A stretch of DNA of 64,000 nt, taken from Denitrificimonas halotolerans (GTDB taxonomy: Bacteria; Pseudomonadota; Gammaproteobacteria; Pseudomonadales; Pseudomonadaceae). Below the pieces are notes generated by a model that was not told the DNA's origin, did no database searches, and saw nothing but the letters and a program-made list of their open reading frames with translations. Below, one piece after another: positions 8,862-17,648 of the stretch. A program made the translations under genes and the position numbers. The stretch lies in the NCBI RefSeq assembly GCF_034259425.1, contig NZ_JAXIVU010000001.1, forward strand, positions 62,001 through 126,000, read 5' to 3'. Within the stretch, counting starts at the first letter, position 1. Each line of letters begins with the position of its first letter.

Positions 8862-9920
8862 TTACTCTCCAAAAGTGTAGCGAGGACCAACTGCAGCGCC
8901 ATCGGCAAAAATGTCGTTAGCAATACGTTGGCGGTGGAATTCACGGGTACCCCAAGAAGCATTCAGGGCCCAAGCGCGCTTCATAAACATCTGCAAGTCA
9001 GCTTCCCAGGTATAACCCATCGCACCATGCACTTGGATACCATGACGCGCAGCCACTAATGCAGCTTCTGTACAGGCCAACTTAGCGTGGGAAACATGCA
9101 AGTCTGCACGAGGATCACCGTGCACCAAAGCATATGCAGCGCGGTACAAAGCAGGCTTGGCAAACTCAATACCACTGACCACATCAGCCATCTTGTGCTT
9201 AACGGCTTGGAAGCTGCCGATTGGTTTACCGAATTGTTTACGCTGTACAGCGTAGTCAACCGACAAGTCCAACATGCGCTGTGCCAAACCTAAGCTTTGC
9301 CCAGCAACAGCCAAAGCGCCTCGATTAAGGGTCTCACCCCAAACAGCTTGACCTGCCTGCGCATCTAAAGCACGGCTACTGTCGCTAGCACTAAAGCTGA
9401 TTTTGCTCAAACGACGTGAACTATCAATGCTGATGTTGTTCACTTGCTCAATTTCATCACGAGACAAAAAATGCACTTCACCTTGGTGTTCAACAATCAC
9501 TTGATCAGCTAAGTGCACATCTGCCGCTAAAGGGTTAATACTGTGCGCAACTGCGATCCGCATTTCACCCGCAGCAACCTGCTCCAGCATGTCGTTACGC
9601 TGCACAACAGAATCAGGCAGAGCTGTTAATAAACCTGCTGCAACATATGCAGTGTCTACCATTGAGTCGGGAATCGCGTAGTAGCCCAACTCTTGAGTTA
9701 ATAACGACCACGCAATATCATCCATACCTAAACCACCCTGTGCTTCAGGTACCGATAACGCAGTCAAGCCTTGCGCAGCAATACTGCGGTGCAGTTCAGG
9801 TGAGCGACCTTCCTCTGTTTCCCAGATGTCACGCAGCATTTCAGGAGGCGCTTCAGTCATTAAAAAACGGCTGATTGCCTCTTTAAAGGCCAGTTGATCT
9901 TCAGTAAATGTAAAATCCAT
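8862..9920 (-). CDS. Acyl-CoA dehydrogenase, small partner subunit
   Basis: A 352-residue ACAD-fold protein, shorter than typical (about 380-400). Family helices are seen in ALSVPEAQGGLGMDDIAWSLL (about residues 55-75), VQRKQFGKPIGSFQAVKHKMAD (about 235-257) and VHGAMGYTWEADLQMFMKRAWAL (about 300-322). The C-terminal Y-x-G-T/IQR motif is replaced by NASWGTREFHRQR. It follows the 9932-11098 ACAD by 11 bases, and fadA6 begins 4 bases after it. It is expected to pair with that ACAD as an alpha2beta2 dehydrogenase. Confidence 0.83.
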   Translation of the reverse strand: MDFTFTEDQLAFKEAISRFLMTEAPPEMLRDIWETEEGRSPELHRSIAAQGLTALSVPEAQGGLGMDDIAWSLLTQELGYYAIPDSMVDTAYVAAGLLTALPDSVVQRNDMLEQVAAGEMRIAVAHSINPLAADVHLADQVIVEHQGEVHFLSRDEIEQVNNISIDSSRRLSKISFSASDSSRALDAQAGQAVWGETLNRGALAVAGQSLGLAQRMLDLSVDYAVQRKQFGKPIGSFQAVKHKMADVVSGIEFAKPALYRAAYALVHGDPRADLHVSHAKLACTEAALVAARHGIQVHGAMGYTWEADLQMFMKRAWALNASWGTREFHRQRIANDIFADGAAVGPRYTFGE

Positions 9921-9931
9921 GATCTGTCCCC

Positions 9932-11098
9932 TTAACCGCGCGGCATCTCGAGCAAGCGCTCGGCAATAATGTTGCGTTGAATTTCATTAGTACCGGCATA
10001 AATAGGGCCAGCCTGAGCAAATAAGAAACCCTCTAACCAGTTGCCCGCATCAATCACATCCGGTGAGCCTGGCTGTAACTCGGCATAGGCACCCAACATC
10101 TCCATGGCCGCCTCATGCATTTTCAAATCCAACTCAGACCAAATGATTTTGTTGATACTCGACTCTGCACCAATCTTTGCACCTTTATTAATCAAGCCCA
10201 CAGTATGGTAAGCCGAGTGCGCATACGCTTCAGCACCCATCCAGCAATCAATCACAGCATCACGCAAACGACCGTTTTCACCATGTTCAGCAGCATACTT
10301 GCGGTATAGATCCACTAAACGCTGCACTGTTGCCTGGAAGCGAGCCGGTGAGCGCAGCAATAAACCACGCTCAAAACCAGCAGTAGCCATTGCTACAGAC
10401 CAACCTTGGCCAATTTCACCAATGCAGTTGGCCACAGGAATACGTACATCATCAAAAAACACTTCAGCAAAAGCTTCTTTACCGTTGAGTGCTTTAATGG
10501 GGCGCACTGTTACACCTGGGGTATCCAGTGGCACCATCAAATAACTCAAACCATGGTGACGCTTGCTGTCAGGGTCAGTACGGAATAACCCAAACACCCA
10601 GTCAGCATAACTGGCACGGGTTGACCAAGTTTTCTGGCCATTAATAACAAACTCGTCTCCATCTCGAATTGCACGACTGCGGATCGCGGCCATATCTGAA
10701 CCGGCATCCGGCTCCGACCAACCTTGCGCCCACATATCTTCACTGGATGCAATTCGTGGTAAAAAACGCTCTTTTTGCGCTTCAGTACCAAACTCCATCA
10801 AAGTTGGGCCAAGTAATAGCTGTCCATTGTGGTTCACTCGCATCGGTGCGCCAGCAGCGTAGTACTCTTCTTCAAAAATCAACCACTCGATCAGGTCACA
10901 ACCACGACCACCCAGGTGTTCAGGCCACATCACCATAGAAAGGCGGCTTTCATACAACTTGGCCTCCCAACGACGGTGCTCTTCAAAACCTTCTCGGGTG
11001 TCATAACTTTTCAACGGTTGCTCTGGCACATTCTTTGCCAGCCATTCCCGCACTTCGAGCCGGAATGCATTCTGCTTATCAGTAAATTGTAATTGCAT
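9932..11098 (-). CDS. Acyl-CoA dehydrogenase, large-type subunit
   Basis: A 388-residue ACAD. It shows GWSEPDAGSDMAAIRSRA, GQKTWSTRASYADW and the C-terminal IYAGTNEIQRNIIAERLLEMP. The Glu of the common Y-E-G-T motif is Ala, so the catalytic base, if present, must lie elsewhere, as in isovaleryl-CoA type enzymes. Adjacent small ACAD at 8862-9920 suggests a heteromer. Substrate may be a steroid propanoyl or pentanoyl side chain, or a C/D-ring thioester. It follows echA20 by 23 bases. Confidence 0.85.
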   Translation of the reverse strand: MQLQFTDKQNAFRLEVREWLAKNVPEQPLKSYDTREGFEEHRRWEAKLYESRLSMVMWPEHLGGRGCDLIEWLIFEEEYYAAGAPMRVNHNGQLLLGPTLMEFGTEAQKERFLPRIASSEDMWAQGWSEPDAGSDMAAIRSRAIRDGDEFVINGQKTWSTRASYADWVFGLFRTDPDSKRHHGLSYLMVPLDTPGVTVRPIKALNGKEAFAEVFFDDVRIPVANCIGEIGQGWSVAMATAGFERGLLLRSPARFQATVQRLVDLYRKYAAEHGENGRLRDAVIDCWMGAEAYAHSAYHTVGLINKGAKIGAESSINKIIWSELDLKMHEAAMEMLGAYAELQPGSPDVIDAGNWLEGFLFAQAGPIYAGTNEIQRNIIAERLLEMPRG

Positions 11099-11121
11099 GG
11101 CAGTTTTCTCCTGCGGAAGCC

Positions 11122-11889
11122 TTAGTCAAAACGGGCTTCGCGTTTCTCAACAAATGCACGACGGGTTTCGGCTGAATCTGCGGTGGTGTAAGCCTCAAGG
11201 GTAAAGCCTTGTTCCCAACGATATTTCTTTTCTAAATCACCATCCTCGATGCCGTTGAGCGCCTCTTTAGCAATACGAATCATTGCACCACTTTTTGCAG
11301 CAATCTTTGCCGCGATTTCACGGGCAGCTGCTGGCAGCTCATCTTTAGGTACCAAGCGCTCAATAAAGCCATACTGCATCGCATCAGGTGCGCTTACGGC
11401 TTCACCTGTAAAAAACATATGACGTACTTTTTGAACAGGGAAAAGACGCTGCAAATGAGCCCCACCGCCCATAGCACCACGGTCTACTTCTGGTAGAGCA
11501 AAGCTGGCACACTCAGATGCCACGACAATGTCAGCAGCACCTGTGATACCAATACCACCACCTAATACATAGCCATGCACAGCTACAATGACAGGTACAG
11601 GACTCAAGTGCACCGCACGGAAAGTGGCATAGTTGCCCGCGTTAACACGCACAATAAGATCAGGGTTTGCATCTAACTCTTTAATATCTACCCCGGCACA
11701 AAAACCACGACCTTCAGCACGGATAATAATGACGCGTACGTCCTCATTGGCACCCAAAGTATCGATACCCTGTGCCAACGCCAGCCACTCATCACTGTTC
11801 AATGCGTTAACGGGAGGTTTACATAGCACCAACTCAGCGATGCCATCTTTAATTTCAGTTGTAAATGCAGAACTACTTGGGGTGCTCAT
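11122..11889 (-). CDS. echA20: EchA20-like crotonase (C/D-ring enoyl-CoA hydrolase)
   Basis: A 255-residue crotonase-fold protein. Oxyanion-hole segments are RGFCAGVDIKEL (about 63-74) and GYVLGGGIGITGAADIV (about 105-121). FALPEVDRGAMGGGAHLQRLFP follows. The run from PPVNALNS through AGVDIKE to ALPEVDRGA closely parallels mycobacterial EchA20 (Rv3550) as I recall it. EchA20 hydrolytically opens ring D of the HIP-derived CoA ester. Its position with ipdC and ipdAB is the same as in actinobacteria. An ATG at 11889 follows the ipdC stop by 14 bases. Confidence 0.85.
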   Translation of the reverse strand: MSTPSSSAFTTEIKDGIAELVLCKPPVNALNSDEWLALAQGIDTLGANEDVRVIIIRAEGRGFCAGVDIKELDANPDLIVRVNAGNYATFRAVHLSPVPVIVAVHGYVLGGGIGITGAADIVVASECASFALPEVDRGAMGGGAHLQRLFPVQKVRHMFFTGEAVSAPDAMQYGFIERLVPKDELPAAAREIAAKIAAKSGAMIRIAKEALNGIEDGDLEKKYRWEQGFTLEAYTTADSAETRRAFVEKREARFD

Positions 11890-11903
11890 AATGGAACTCC
11901 TGC

Positions 11904-12995
11904 TTACTCGGATTCAATATCGGTTGGGGGAACACAGCGAGCCTGCAATCGCTCGAGGCACTGCTCCGCTTCATGCACAATGCTTTCAATTAATTCAGCA
12001 CAGCTCGGCAAGTTGTCGATCGCTGCAGCCACTTGACCACTTGGCAAAATGCCTTCAGCAGGAAAACCCTCAACCATGGAGCGCTGTAATAAAACTGGTT
12101 GATTCGCAGCCATAACGACTTGCGACATTGCCGATGGATCATCTTTAATTGCGCTAAAAAAGGTCTTAATCATGTGTCCAGTACTCATGCCCGTATGTGC
12201 CTTCCACTTACGCGCACTACGTAAGGCAATCCACAAACGACCAATCGGACCGGCAGACTCCAACTGCTTGATAAATTCGTTATCAATCATGCGGTGACGC
12301 ATACCGTCCACAGCTAAAGTAACGCGAATTTGTTGGGCATCCTTGGTGCTTAAATAACGTTCTAAAGTGCGCTTTGGCGTAGGTGAATCAGAAGTCATCA
12401 TGAAGCGTGTGCCCATGGCGATACCTTCTGCACCTGCTGCTAAAGCAGAAGCCAACCCGCGGCCTGTTGAATAACCACCGGCTGCAATCACAGGAACACT
12501 CACGGCATCAAGCACTTGAGGCAGTAAGATAGTGCTCGGCACACCGCCTGTATGCCCACCCCCTTCAGCGCCCTGAATAGTAATCATGTCTGCACCCAGC
12601 TCAATGGCTTTAAGTGCATGCTTGAGCGCACCAACAGTAGGGATACACAGCACTCCCGCTTCTTTAAAACGTGCAATAGTTTCTTTATTCGGTCCACGAC
12701 CATAGCTAACAGCTTTCAATCGGTACTTGATTGCCAAATCAATACATTGCGCTGCATTTTCTTGGAACATATGGAAGTTCAGGCCAAAGTTGCTTCCACC
12801 GGTACTCTCAATAACGCGCTTAATTTCGCCTTCTAAGTCTGCGGCATCGATCGTCGCACCTGCCAAAAAGCCAAAACCACCCGCTTTTGTTGTTGCTATG
12901 ACCAAATTAGAATCAGATACCCAGCCCATTGCAGTTTGCACAATCGGATAACGGCAACCTAAGGCATCAGTGAGTCGAGTACGCGGTAATGTCAT
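11904..12995 (-). CDS. ipdC: IpdC-like flavin-dependent reductase (nitronate monooxygenase fold)
   Basis: A 363-residue TIM-barrel flavoprotein. GCRYPIVQTAMGWVS near the N-terminus and GAEGGGHTGG (about 142-151) with AAGGYSTGRG and GAEGIAMGTRF form the FMN phosphate-binding motifs of the nitronate-monooxygenase family. IpdC was described in actinobacteria as a reductase in HIP-CoA degradation. Here it overlaps the preceding crotonase gene by 4 bases and is followed by echA20, the expected C/D-ring context. It is more likely IpdC than a true nitronate monooxygenase because of this context. Confidence 0.83.
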   Translation of the reverse strand: MTLPRTRLTDALGCRYPIVQTAMGWVSDSNLVIATTKAGGFGFLAGATIDAADLEGEIKRVIESTGGSNFGLNFHMFQENAAQCIDLAIKYRLKAVSYGRGPNKETIARFKEAGVLCIPTVGALKHALKAIELGADMITIQGAEGGGHTGGVPSTILLPQVLDAVSVPVIAAGGYSTGRGLASALAAGAEGIAMGTRFMMTSDSPTPKRTLERYLSTKDAQQIRVTLAVDGMRHRMIDNEFIKQLESAGPIGRLWIALRSARKWKAHTGMSTGHMIKTFFSAIKDDPSAMSQVVMAANQPVLLQRSMVEGFPAEGILPSGQVAAAIDNLPSCAELIESIVHEAEQCLERLQARCVPPTDIESE

Positions 12996-13903
12996 GACTT
13001 ATCTCCAGCTGACGCCTCAGCCTTATTCTTAGCGGCCATCGCTTTACCATCAAAGCCTGCTAATTTGTCACCTGAAACTTGTTCGTTATGCACATGAGCA
13101 AAGTGATGCCAAGCAAATGCTGCATCCATACCTGTGCGTTTACCTTGCAAATCTTCGATGTGATTAATGGCTTGCTTAGTCAACGCTAGTCCCATGCGTG
13201 GCTGAGTTGCGATACGCTGCGCCATTTTCAGCGCTGCATCTTGAAGCTCGTCACGCGGTACAACACGATTGACCATACCGAGCTCATATGCTCGTGCCGC
13301 AGGCATACGATCACCTAGCATGAGGAACTCTTTGGCAATGCGCGGATGCATTTCAAATGCATGAGCAAAATACTCAACACCTGGAATTCCCATTCGCACA
13401 ACTGGATCTTGGAAAAACGCATCATCACTCGCCACAATAAAATCACAGACCCATGCCAACATTAGACCACCAGCGATACAGCCACCCTGCACCACAGCAA
13501 TCGTAGGTTTAGGCATTTCGCGCCAGCGACGACACATGTTGAGATACACTTCTTGCTCACGGGCGTAAAGGAATTCACCACCTGGCTTATTGGTATGATC
13601 CCACCATAAACTTTTCCGCTCGAAGGTCTTATTTACATCACGGCCTGGTGTACCAATGTCATGCCCTGCAGAAAAGTGCTTGCCCGTCGCAGTTAACATG
13701 ATGACTTTGACATCATCATCACTCATAGCGCGACTAAAGCACTCATCCAAAGCGTAAGTCATTTGTGAGTTCTGGACGTTGTTGTACTTAGGCCGTGTCA
13801 TGGTGAGGATGGCAATGCCATCCTCCACACGATACAAAACAGGCTCATCAGTTTCGTATACAGACTCATCGACACGAGGTGTTAATTTGTCTAAATCACT
13901 CAT
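12992..13903 (-). CDS. Crotonase-family enoyl-CoA hydratase
   Basis: A 303-residue crotonase with N- and C-terminal extensions. The core shows TMTRPKYNNVQNS, GKHFSAGHDIG (first oxyanion loop) and QGGCIAGGLMLAWVCDFIVAS (second). DPVVRMGIPGVEYFAH covers the region of the catalytic acidic residues. It likely hydrates an enoyl-CoA in steroid side-chain or C/D-ring breakdown. It overlaps ipdB and ipdC by four bases on each side, so translation is coupled. It is clearly distinct from the EchA20-like gene downstream, and I cannot assign its substrate. Confidence 0.82.
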   Translation of the reverse strand: MSDLDKLTPRVDESVYETDEPVLYRVEDGIAILTMTRPKYNNVQNSQMTYALDECFSRAMSDDDVKVIMLTATGKHFSAGHDIGTPGRDVNKTFERKSLWWDHTNKPGGEFLYAREQEVYLNMCRRWREMPKPTIAVVQGGCIAGGLMLAWVCDFIVASDDAFFQDPVVRMGIPGVEYFAHAFEMHPRIAKEFLMLGDRMPAARAYELGMVNRVVPRDELQDAALKMAQRIATQPRMGLALTKQAINHIEDLQGKRTGMDAAFAWHHFAHVHNEQVSGDKLAGFDGKAMAAKNKAEASAGDKS

Positions 13904-14712
13904 GCTTCAACCTGCTCTGGAGTACGAATACCAGCTGGGTTTCCTTTTAGCTGCTTAGCACGCAAATTGTGCGGATCCAATTGAGCAATCAGTTGTAGCT
14001 GCTCTTCTGTAGGTGCCGCAGTTTCTTTCATGCCTTCTGCTTTCAGCAATGGGAAACCAGTATTATTCTGCACATGCTCGAAGCTCACACCTGGGTGTAA
14101 AGACAGCACTCGAGCGGCATTATTCGGACCATTGAAGTCCATCACACACAAATCCGTAATGGTCAGACCAACGCTCATAGTGTCGCGGCGCATGTGCTCA
14201 CTCCAGCGCTCGTCCTTAAAACCAACACTGGACACCATGTCCACCTCACCCTCAACAAACACACGCTTACTGTGATTTGGCACGAAGAAGGAGTTTTTAT
14301 GGTTGATACTGTTGCCTGGCAAGCCACGCACACCTAGCATGGCGACTTTTGGCTTACTGTAATCATCACCGATAATTGACAGATTGTTTTGTGCCCAGCG
14401 GTCAATCTGGATGGGGCCTACCATGGCATGACGTTGACCACGGAAAACGTTGTCAAAAATACGCTCAAAAGGCATATAACCAGAATATTTTGGCTCGTAA
14501 TCACCACGTGGGCCCACTGGGATCGGCTCTTCAACTAAGAATGCCTCACTATCTGTCATCAACAGCTCTGGCGAGTGGGTCATTTTGGCTAGACTTGCAG
14601 CTAAGCGTGGGATAATTCCTAAGCCTGAAGCCAATACTTCACCGTTATCACGGAAAGCTTCTGAAGCGGCCACAATCATAAGTTCTGCAAGACTGAAATT
14701 TTGGGTCGACAT
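13900..14712 (-). CDS. ipdB: IpdB, beta subunit of the COCHEA-CoA ring-C hydrolase (CoA-transferase fold)
   Basis: A 270-residue CoA-transferase beta-type subunit. Visible segments are ELMIVAASEAFRDNGEVLASGLGIIPRLAA at the N-terminus, FRGQRHAMVGPIQIDRWAQNN, and LGVRGLPGNSINHKNS. It is encoded directly after its partner ipdA (11-base gap). IpdAB are CoA-transferase homologues that open the last steroid ring hydrolytically rather than transferring CoA. Context with ipdC, echA20 and fadA6 makes this much more likely than a 3-oxoacid CoA-transferase. Confidence 0.86.
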   Translation of the reverse strand: MSTQNFSLAELMIVAASEAFRDNGEVLASGLGIIPRLAASLAKMTHSPELLMTDSEAFLVEEPIPVGPRGDYEPKYSGYMPFERIFDNVFRGQRHAMVGPIQIDRWAQNNLSIIGDDYSKPKVAMLGVRGLPGNSINHKNSFFVPNHSKRVFVEGEVDMVSSVGFKDERWSEHMRRDTMSVGLTITDLCVMDFNGPNNAARVLSLHPGVSFEHVQNNTGFPLLKAEGMKETAAPTEEQLQLIAQLDPHNLRAKQLKGNPAGIRTPEQVEA

Positions 14713-14723
14713 ATCATAACTCC

Positions 14724-15602
14724 TTAGAATGATGGCACTGGAATGGAGGCTAAATGTGCGTCACCGCCGTTCTTTTCGCGGTACTCTTCTTCACTGCACT
14801 TCACATACTTATCAAAGTAGGTATCCCAGCCATCATCTTCTTTTGCGCTGTTGCTATACTCTTGCAAATGCTTCATATCCCAGCCGTAATTCGGACTGCA
14901 CAGAGTTGGGTGCGCACCAAAAGGCGCCTCAATCACACCAGTCACCAATGAGCGCTCAAAGGTGTTAAAACGTGCTTCTTCTTTAGTTAAAGCAAACTTT
15001 TCTTCTACAACCTCTGCCGATACAAATGCCTGCTTAGCAGCACGCACCATGTGGTGGTCAAAATAAGCATCATTACCTGTAACTAAAGTATTACCCAGTC
15101 GATCAGCACGATTCACGTGCACAAAAGCCACGTCCAAATAAAGAGCCGGCATCGCTAAGACTTCTTCACCATCGGCATAAGGTGAACGAATAGTTTTCAA
15201 TTCAGGGTTATGCGTTAACACGTCGGTTGCTAAACCAGCACGAGCTGGCAAAAATGGCATGCGCATACCTGCAGCTTTTAGACCCAGTTGAAATAAGCCC
15301 TCATCCAACTCCATAACATTGGCTAAGTTACCGGCCTGACGCATCTTGCGGAAATAAGGCTCCAACGGAATAGCATCCAAAGTTGCAAAACCAAAGATCA
15401 ACTTTTTGACTTTTCCAGCAGCACACAGCATGCCGACTTCTGGGCCACCGTAAGCCACTACGGTCAGGTCTTTTACATCACTGCGCAAAATCTCTCGCAC
15501 AATGGCCATCGGCTTACGACGCGGACCCCAACCACCAAAACCGATTGTCATGCCATCTCTAAGGTGAGCAACCGCTTCTGCAGATGTCATTTGCTTATTC
15601 AT
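14724..15602 (-). CDS. ipdA: IpdA, alpha subunit of the COCHEA-CoA ring-C hydrolase
   Basis: A 292-residue CoA-transferase alpha-type subunit. It begins MNKQMTSAEAVAHLRDG with the IGFGGWGPRRKP glycine-rich loop at about residues 21-32. LEPYFRKMRQAG and FEDxx-like stretches are as expected for the family. It overlaps hsaC by four bases upstream and precedes ipdB. With IpdB it forms the hydrolase that opens ring C of the seco-steroid CoA thioester (known for actinobacterial and Comamonas homologues). Confidence 0.86.
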   Translation of the reverse strand: MNKQMTSAEAVAHLRDGMTIGFGGWGPRRKPMAIVREILRSDVKDLTVVAYGGPEVGMLCAAGKVKKLIFGFATLDAIPLEPYFRKMRQAGNLANVMELDEGLFQLGLKAAGMRMPFLPARAGLATDVLTHNPELKTIRSPYADGEEVLAMPALYLDVAFVHVNRADRLGNTLVTGNDAYFDHHMVRAAKQAFVSAEVVEEKFALTKEEARFNTFERSLVTGVIEAPFGAHPTLCSPNYGWDMKHLQEYSNSAKEDDGWDTYFDKYVKCSEEEYREKNGGDAHLASIPVPSF

Positions 15603-16501
15603 TCTGTTTCTCCTTGCTGGCCAACACTGAAGTCGTGACCCCAGACGCTTACACGATTAAATTCAAAAACGGTGTGGTTTTCTCTGTCGATCTCTAAACC
15701 ACCCCAGCCATACTCCAAGTCAAAACCGGATGGCGTTTTCATATAAAACGATGTCATTTTGTCGTTCAAATGCTGTCCCAATGTCGCTGACAAAGGCACG
15801 CCATGGGCTTCGCGACGATCATGAGCGCGCCCCACTTCAGTCATGTTTTCCACTTCAACCATCATATGGATGCATTTGCTAGGCACATCGTATTCAGCAA
15901 TTGCCAAGCTATGGTGGCGAGCATTACCACAGTGCATAAAATGGATACGAGTCGGTGCTGCTGACGGCTCTGGACGGAAGTTAAAAATATCTGAGTTGCG
16001 GAAACCCAAAACATCACGATAGAAAGCCGCACACTCATCAAAATTTGGTGCAGGCAATACGGTATGACCCAGCCCCATATCACCCGTTATAAAGCGCGGT
16101 ACACCTTGCGGGGATACAAACGGCTGACAATCTGAAACATGCCCCCAGCTCAGCTCATGACGGTTTCCGGCCGGATCAGCCAATGATGCAATTGCTTGTA
16201 CACCACGCGCCGCACAGAGTTCACGATCACCTAGCTCGTAGGCGATACTGTGTGCATCAAGGCGCTCCAACATGGCGTTAAAATCATCTTCATTAGCCAT
16301 TTCCCAACCAGACGTCACATACACATCTTCAGCACCTTCTTGCACCAAGATACGGAAAGGACGCTCATCCATTTTGATGCGCAACATGCCATCTGCGGCA
16401 ACGGACGTCATCATGCCCAGCACTTCTTCTGCATAGTGGCGCCAGGACTCAAGACTCTGAACCTGAGTGACGATGTAACTCAATGATTGAACCGTACTCA
16501 T
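15599..16501 (-). CDS. hsaC: 3,4-DHSA extradiol dioxygenase (HsaC/TesB)
   Basis: A 300-residue two-domain extradiol dioxygenase of the 2,3-dihydroxybiphenyl dioxygenase type. Predicted iron ligands are His146 (GLGHTVLP), His212 (CIHMMVE) and Glu263 (DLEYGWG). The HH pair at 196-197 supplies the acid-base histidine. The start is the ATG at 16499-16501; the longer frame to 16573 would cover the operator at 16571. HsaC/TesB opens the aromatised ring A of 3,4-dihydroxy-9,10-secosteroid by meta cleavage. It is the first gene of the 15-gene operon. Confidence 0.9.
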   Translation of the reverse strand: MSTVQSLSYIVTQVQSLESWRHYAEEVLGMMTSVAADGMLRIKMDERPFRILVQEGAEDVYVTSGWEMANEDDFNAMLERLDAHSIAYELGDRELCAARGVQAIASLADPAGNRHELSWGHVSDCQPFVSPQGVPRFITGDMGLGHTVLPAPNFDECAAFYRDVLGFRNSDIFNFRPEPSAAPTRIHFMHCGNARHHSLAIAEYDVPSKCIHMMVEVENMTEVGRAHDRREAHGVPLSATLGQHLNDKMTSFYMKTPSGFDLEYGWGGLEIDRENHTVFEFNRVSVWGHDFSVGQQGETE

Positions 16502-16570
16502 TGTATTAATTCCCCTGATACACTTGGTTTTAGGACTGTTTTGAATTATTGCGTGAACGCCCAGATTGCT

Positions 16571-16590
16571 CATCGTCCATTGAGACTAAG
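16571..16590 (-). promoter_or_regulatory. Candidate operator box A (upstream of hsaC operon)
   Basis: Read toward hsaC it is CTTAGTCT-CAAT-GGACGATG, an imperfect dyad of the window-wide CATCGTCC-N4-GGACGATG family. The conserved GGACGATG half faces the gene, and its edge is 70 bp from the start codon. Confidence 0.65.
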
Positions 16591-16623
16591 GTTTTTGTAC
16601 GACAGAAAGAGGTTTTTTTGAGA

Positions 16624-16656
16624 CAAAAAAACCGCCTCGCTTACGCAAAGGCGGTT
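16624..16656 (-). terminator. Intrinsic terminator after the DUF35-MaoC gene
   Basis: Stem AACCGCC/GGCGGTT around a short loop at 16630-16656, followed on the minus strand by a run of T (A-run at 16624-16630 on plus). It lies about 45 bases after the stop at 16702 and before the hsaC operator. Confidence 0.82.
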
Positions 16657-16701
16657 CACTTAGGGAGGTTATACCTAAGACATAATGCGCGTGAGGAACG
16701 C

Positions 16702-17646
16702 TTACATATATAAGATGATCAAGTCATTAATCACGGCTGGTCGCTCTTGACCTACCACATGAATATTCAGCTCAAGCACCATCTGCGTTCCACGACGCAA
16801 ACGCTCAACAGACTTCACCCGAGCTCGCGCATGGATCAATGACCCCGCCGGTACCGGCGACGGGAAACGTAAACGTTCCGAACCATAGTTCACCATATTA
16901 GTGAACCCTGTAATCTCAAAACCCAAGTCCACTTTTAGACGTGAAGTCAATACTTGAACTAAAGCACCATGAGCAATAGTTCCACCAAAGGGTCCTTCCT
17001 TGCGCGCGCGCTCTGGATCTGTATGAATCCAATAATCATCACCAGACAAAGCAGCAAACTGGTCAATCATGTCCTGATCAACCAACAACTGATTACTCCA
17101 AGGTGTAAACTCATCACTGACCAATGACTGCAAAGCTTCTTCATCCGAAAGCGGAATCTGCCGCACGGACGCAGCCGCTGTTTCAGCGGCAGGCGCCTCA
17201 GGCTGCTTAGGCACTTCATCAATCTCAGCCAGATCAACATCCACACCCGTGAAACGCAATAAAACAGTGCCATCCTTGCTGACCAAAGCACGTACAGGCT
17301 TAACCCGCATCCCGATTTTAATTTCATCTTCCTTCAGCCCAACCAAGGTGGTATTCACACGCACTCCTTGGTCCAGTTCAACCACAGCCATCAGCTGCGG
17401 CTCAGGGCCAGCAAACTCCGGCAAGGTTGGAATACGAGCAACCGTATAGGTATACAAAACACCTTCACCTGACACTTCACGGAACTCTACCTGATGCGAA
17501 AAGCAATGCGAACAATGTCGACGCGGGTAAAAAGTCCATTTCTCACAATCAGAACAATGCTGAATGAGCACCCGCCCTTCTTTCAATCCTTCCCAAAAGG
17601 GTGCCGAAATATCAGTTTGTACCGGCATAGGCTTATTACTTGACAT
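16702..17646 (-). CDS. DUF35 (zinc ribbon/OB) - MaoC fusion, steroid side-chain hydratase and aldolase partner
   Basis: A 314-residue fusion. Residues 1-140 are a DUF35 domain with zinc-ribbon cysteines C31/C34 and C45/C48, then an OB-fold with VLYTYTVARIPTLPEFAG. A Pro/Ala-rich linker (about 147-165) leads to a MaoC hydratase domain with SGDDYWIHTDPERA and PFGGTIAHGALVQVL. Mycobacterial ChsH2 has the same two domains in the opposite order. The gene begins two bases after the Ltp2-like aldolase, the known partner of DUF35 proteins. Together they should hydrate the C22 enoyl-CoA and cleave it retro-aldol fashion to a 17-keto steroid. Confidence 0.82.
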   Translation of the reverse strand: MSSNKPMPVQTDISAPFWEGLKEGRVLIQHCSDCEKWTFYPRRHCSHCFSHQVEFREVSGEGVLYTYTVARIPTLPEFAGPEPQLMAVVELDQGVRVNTTLVGLKEDEIKIGMRVKPVRALVSKDGTVLLRFTGVDVDLAEIDEVPKQPEAPAAETAAASVRQIPLSDEEALQSLVSDEFTPWSNQLLVDQDMIDQFAALSGDDYWIHTDPERARKEGPFGGTIAHGALVQVLTSRLKVDLGFEITGFTNMVNYGSERLRFPSPVPAGSLIHARARVKSVERLRRGTQMVLELNIHVVGQERPAVINDLIILYM

Positions 17647-17648
17647 GA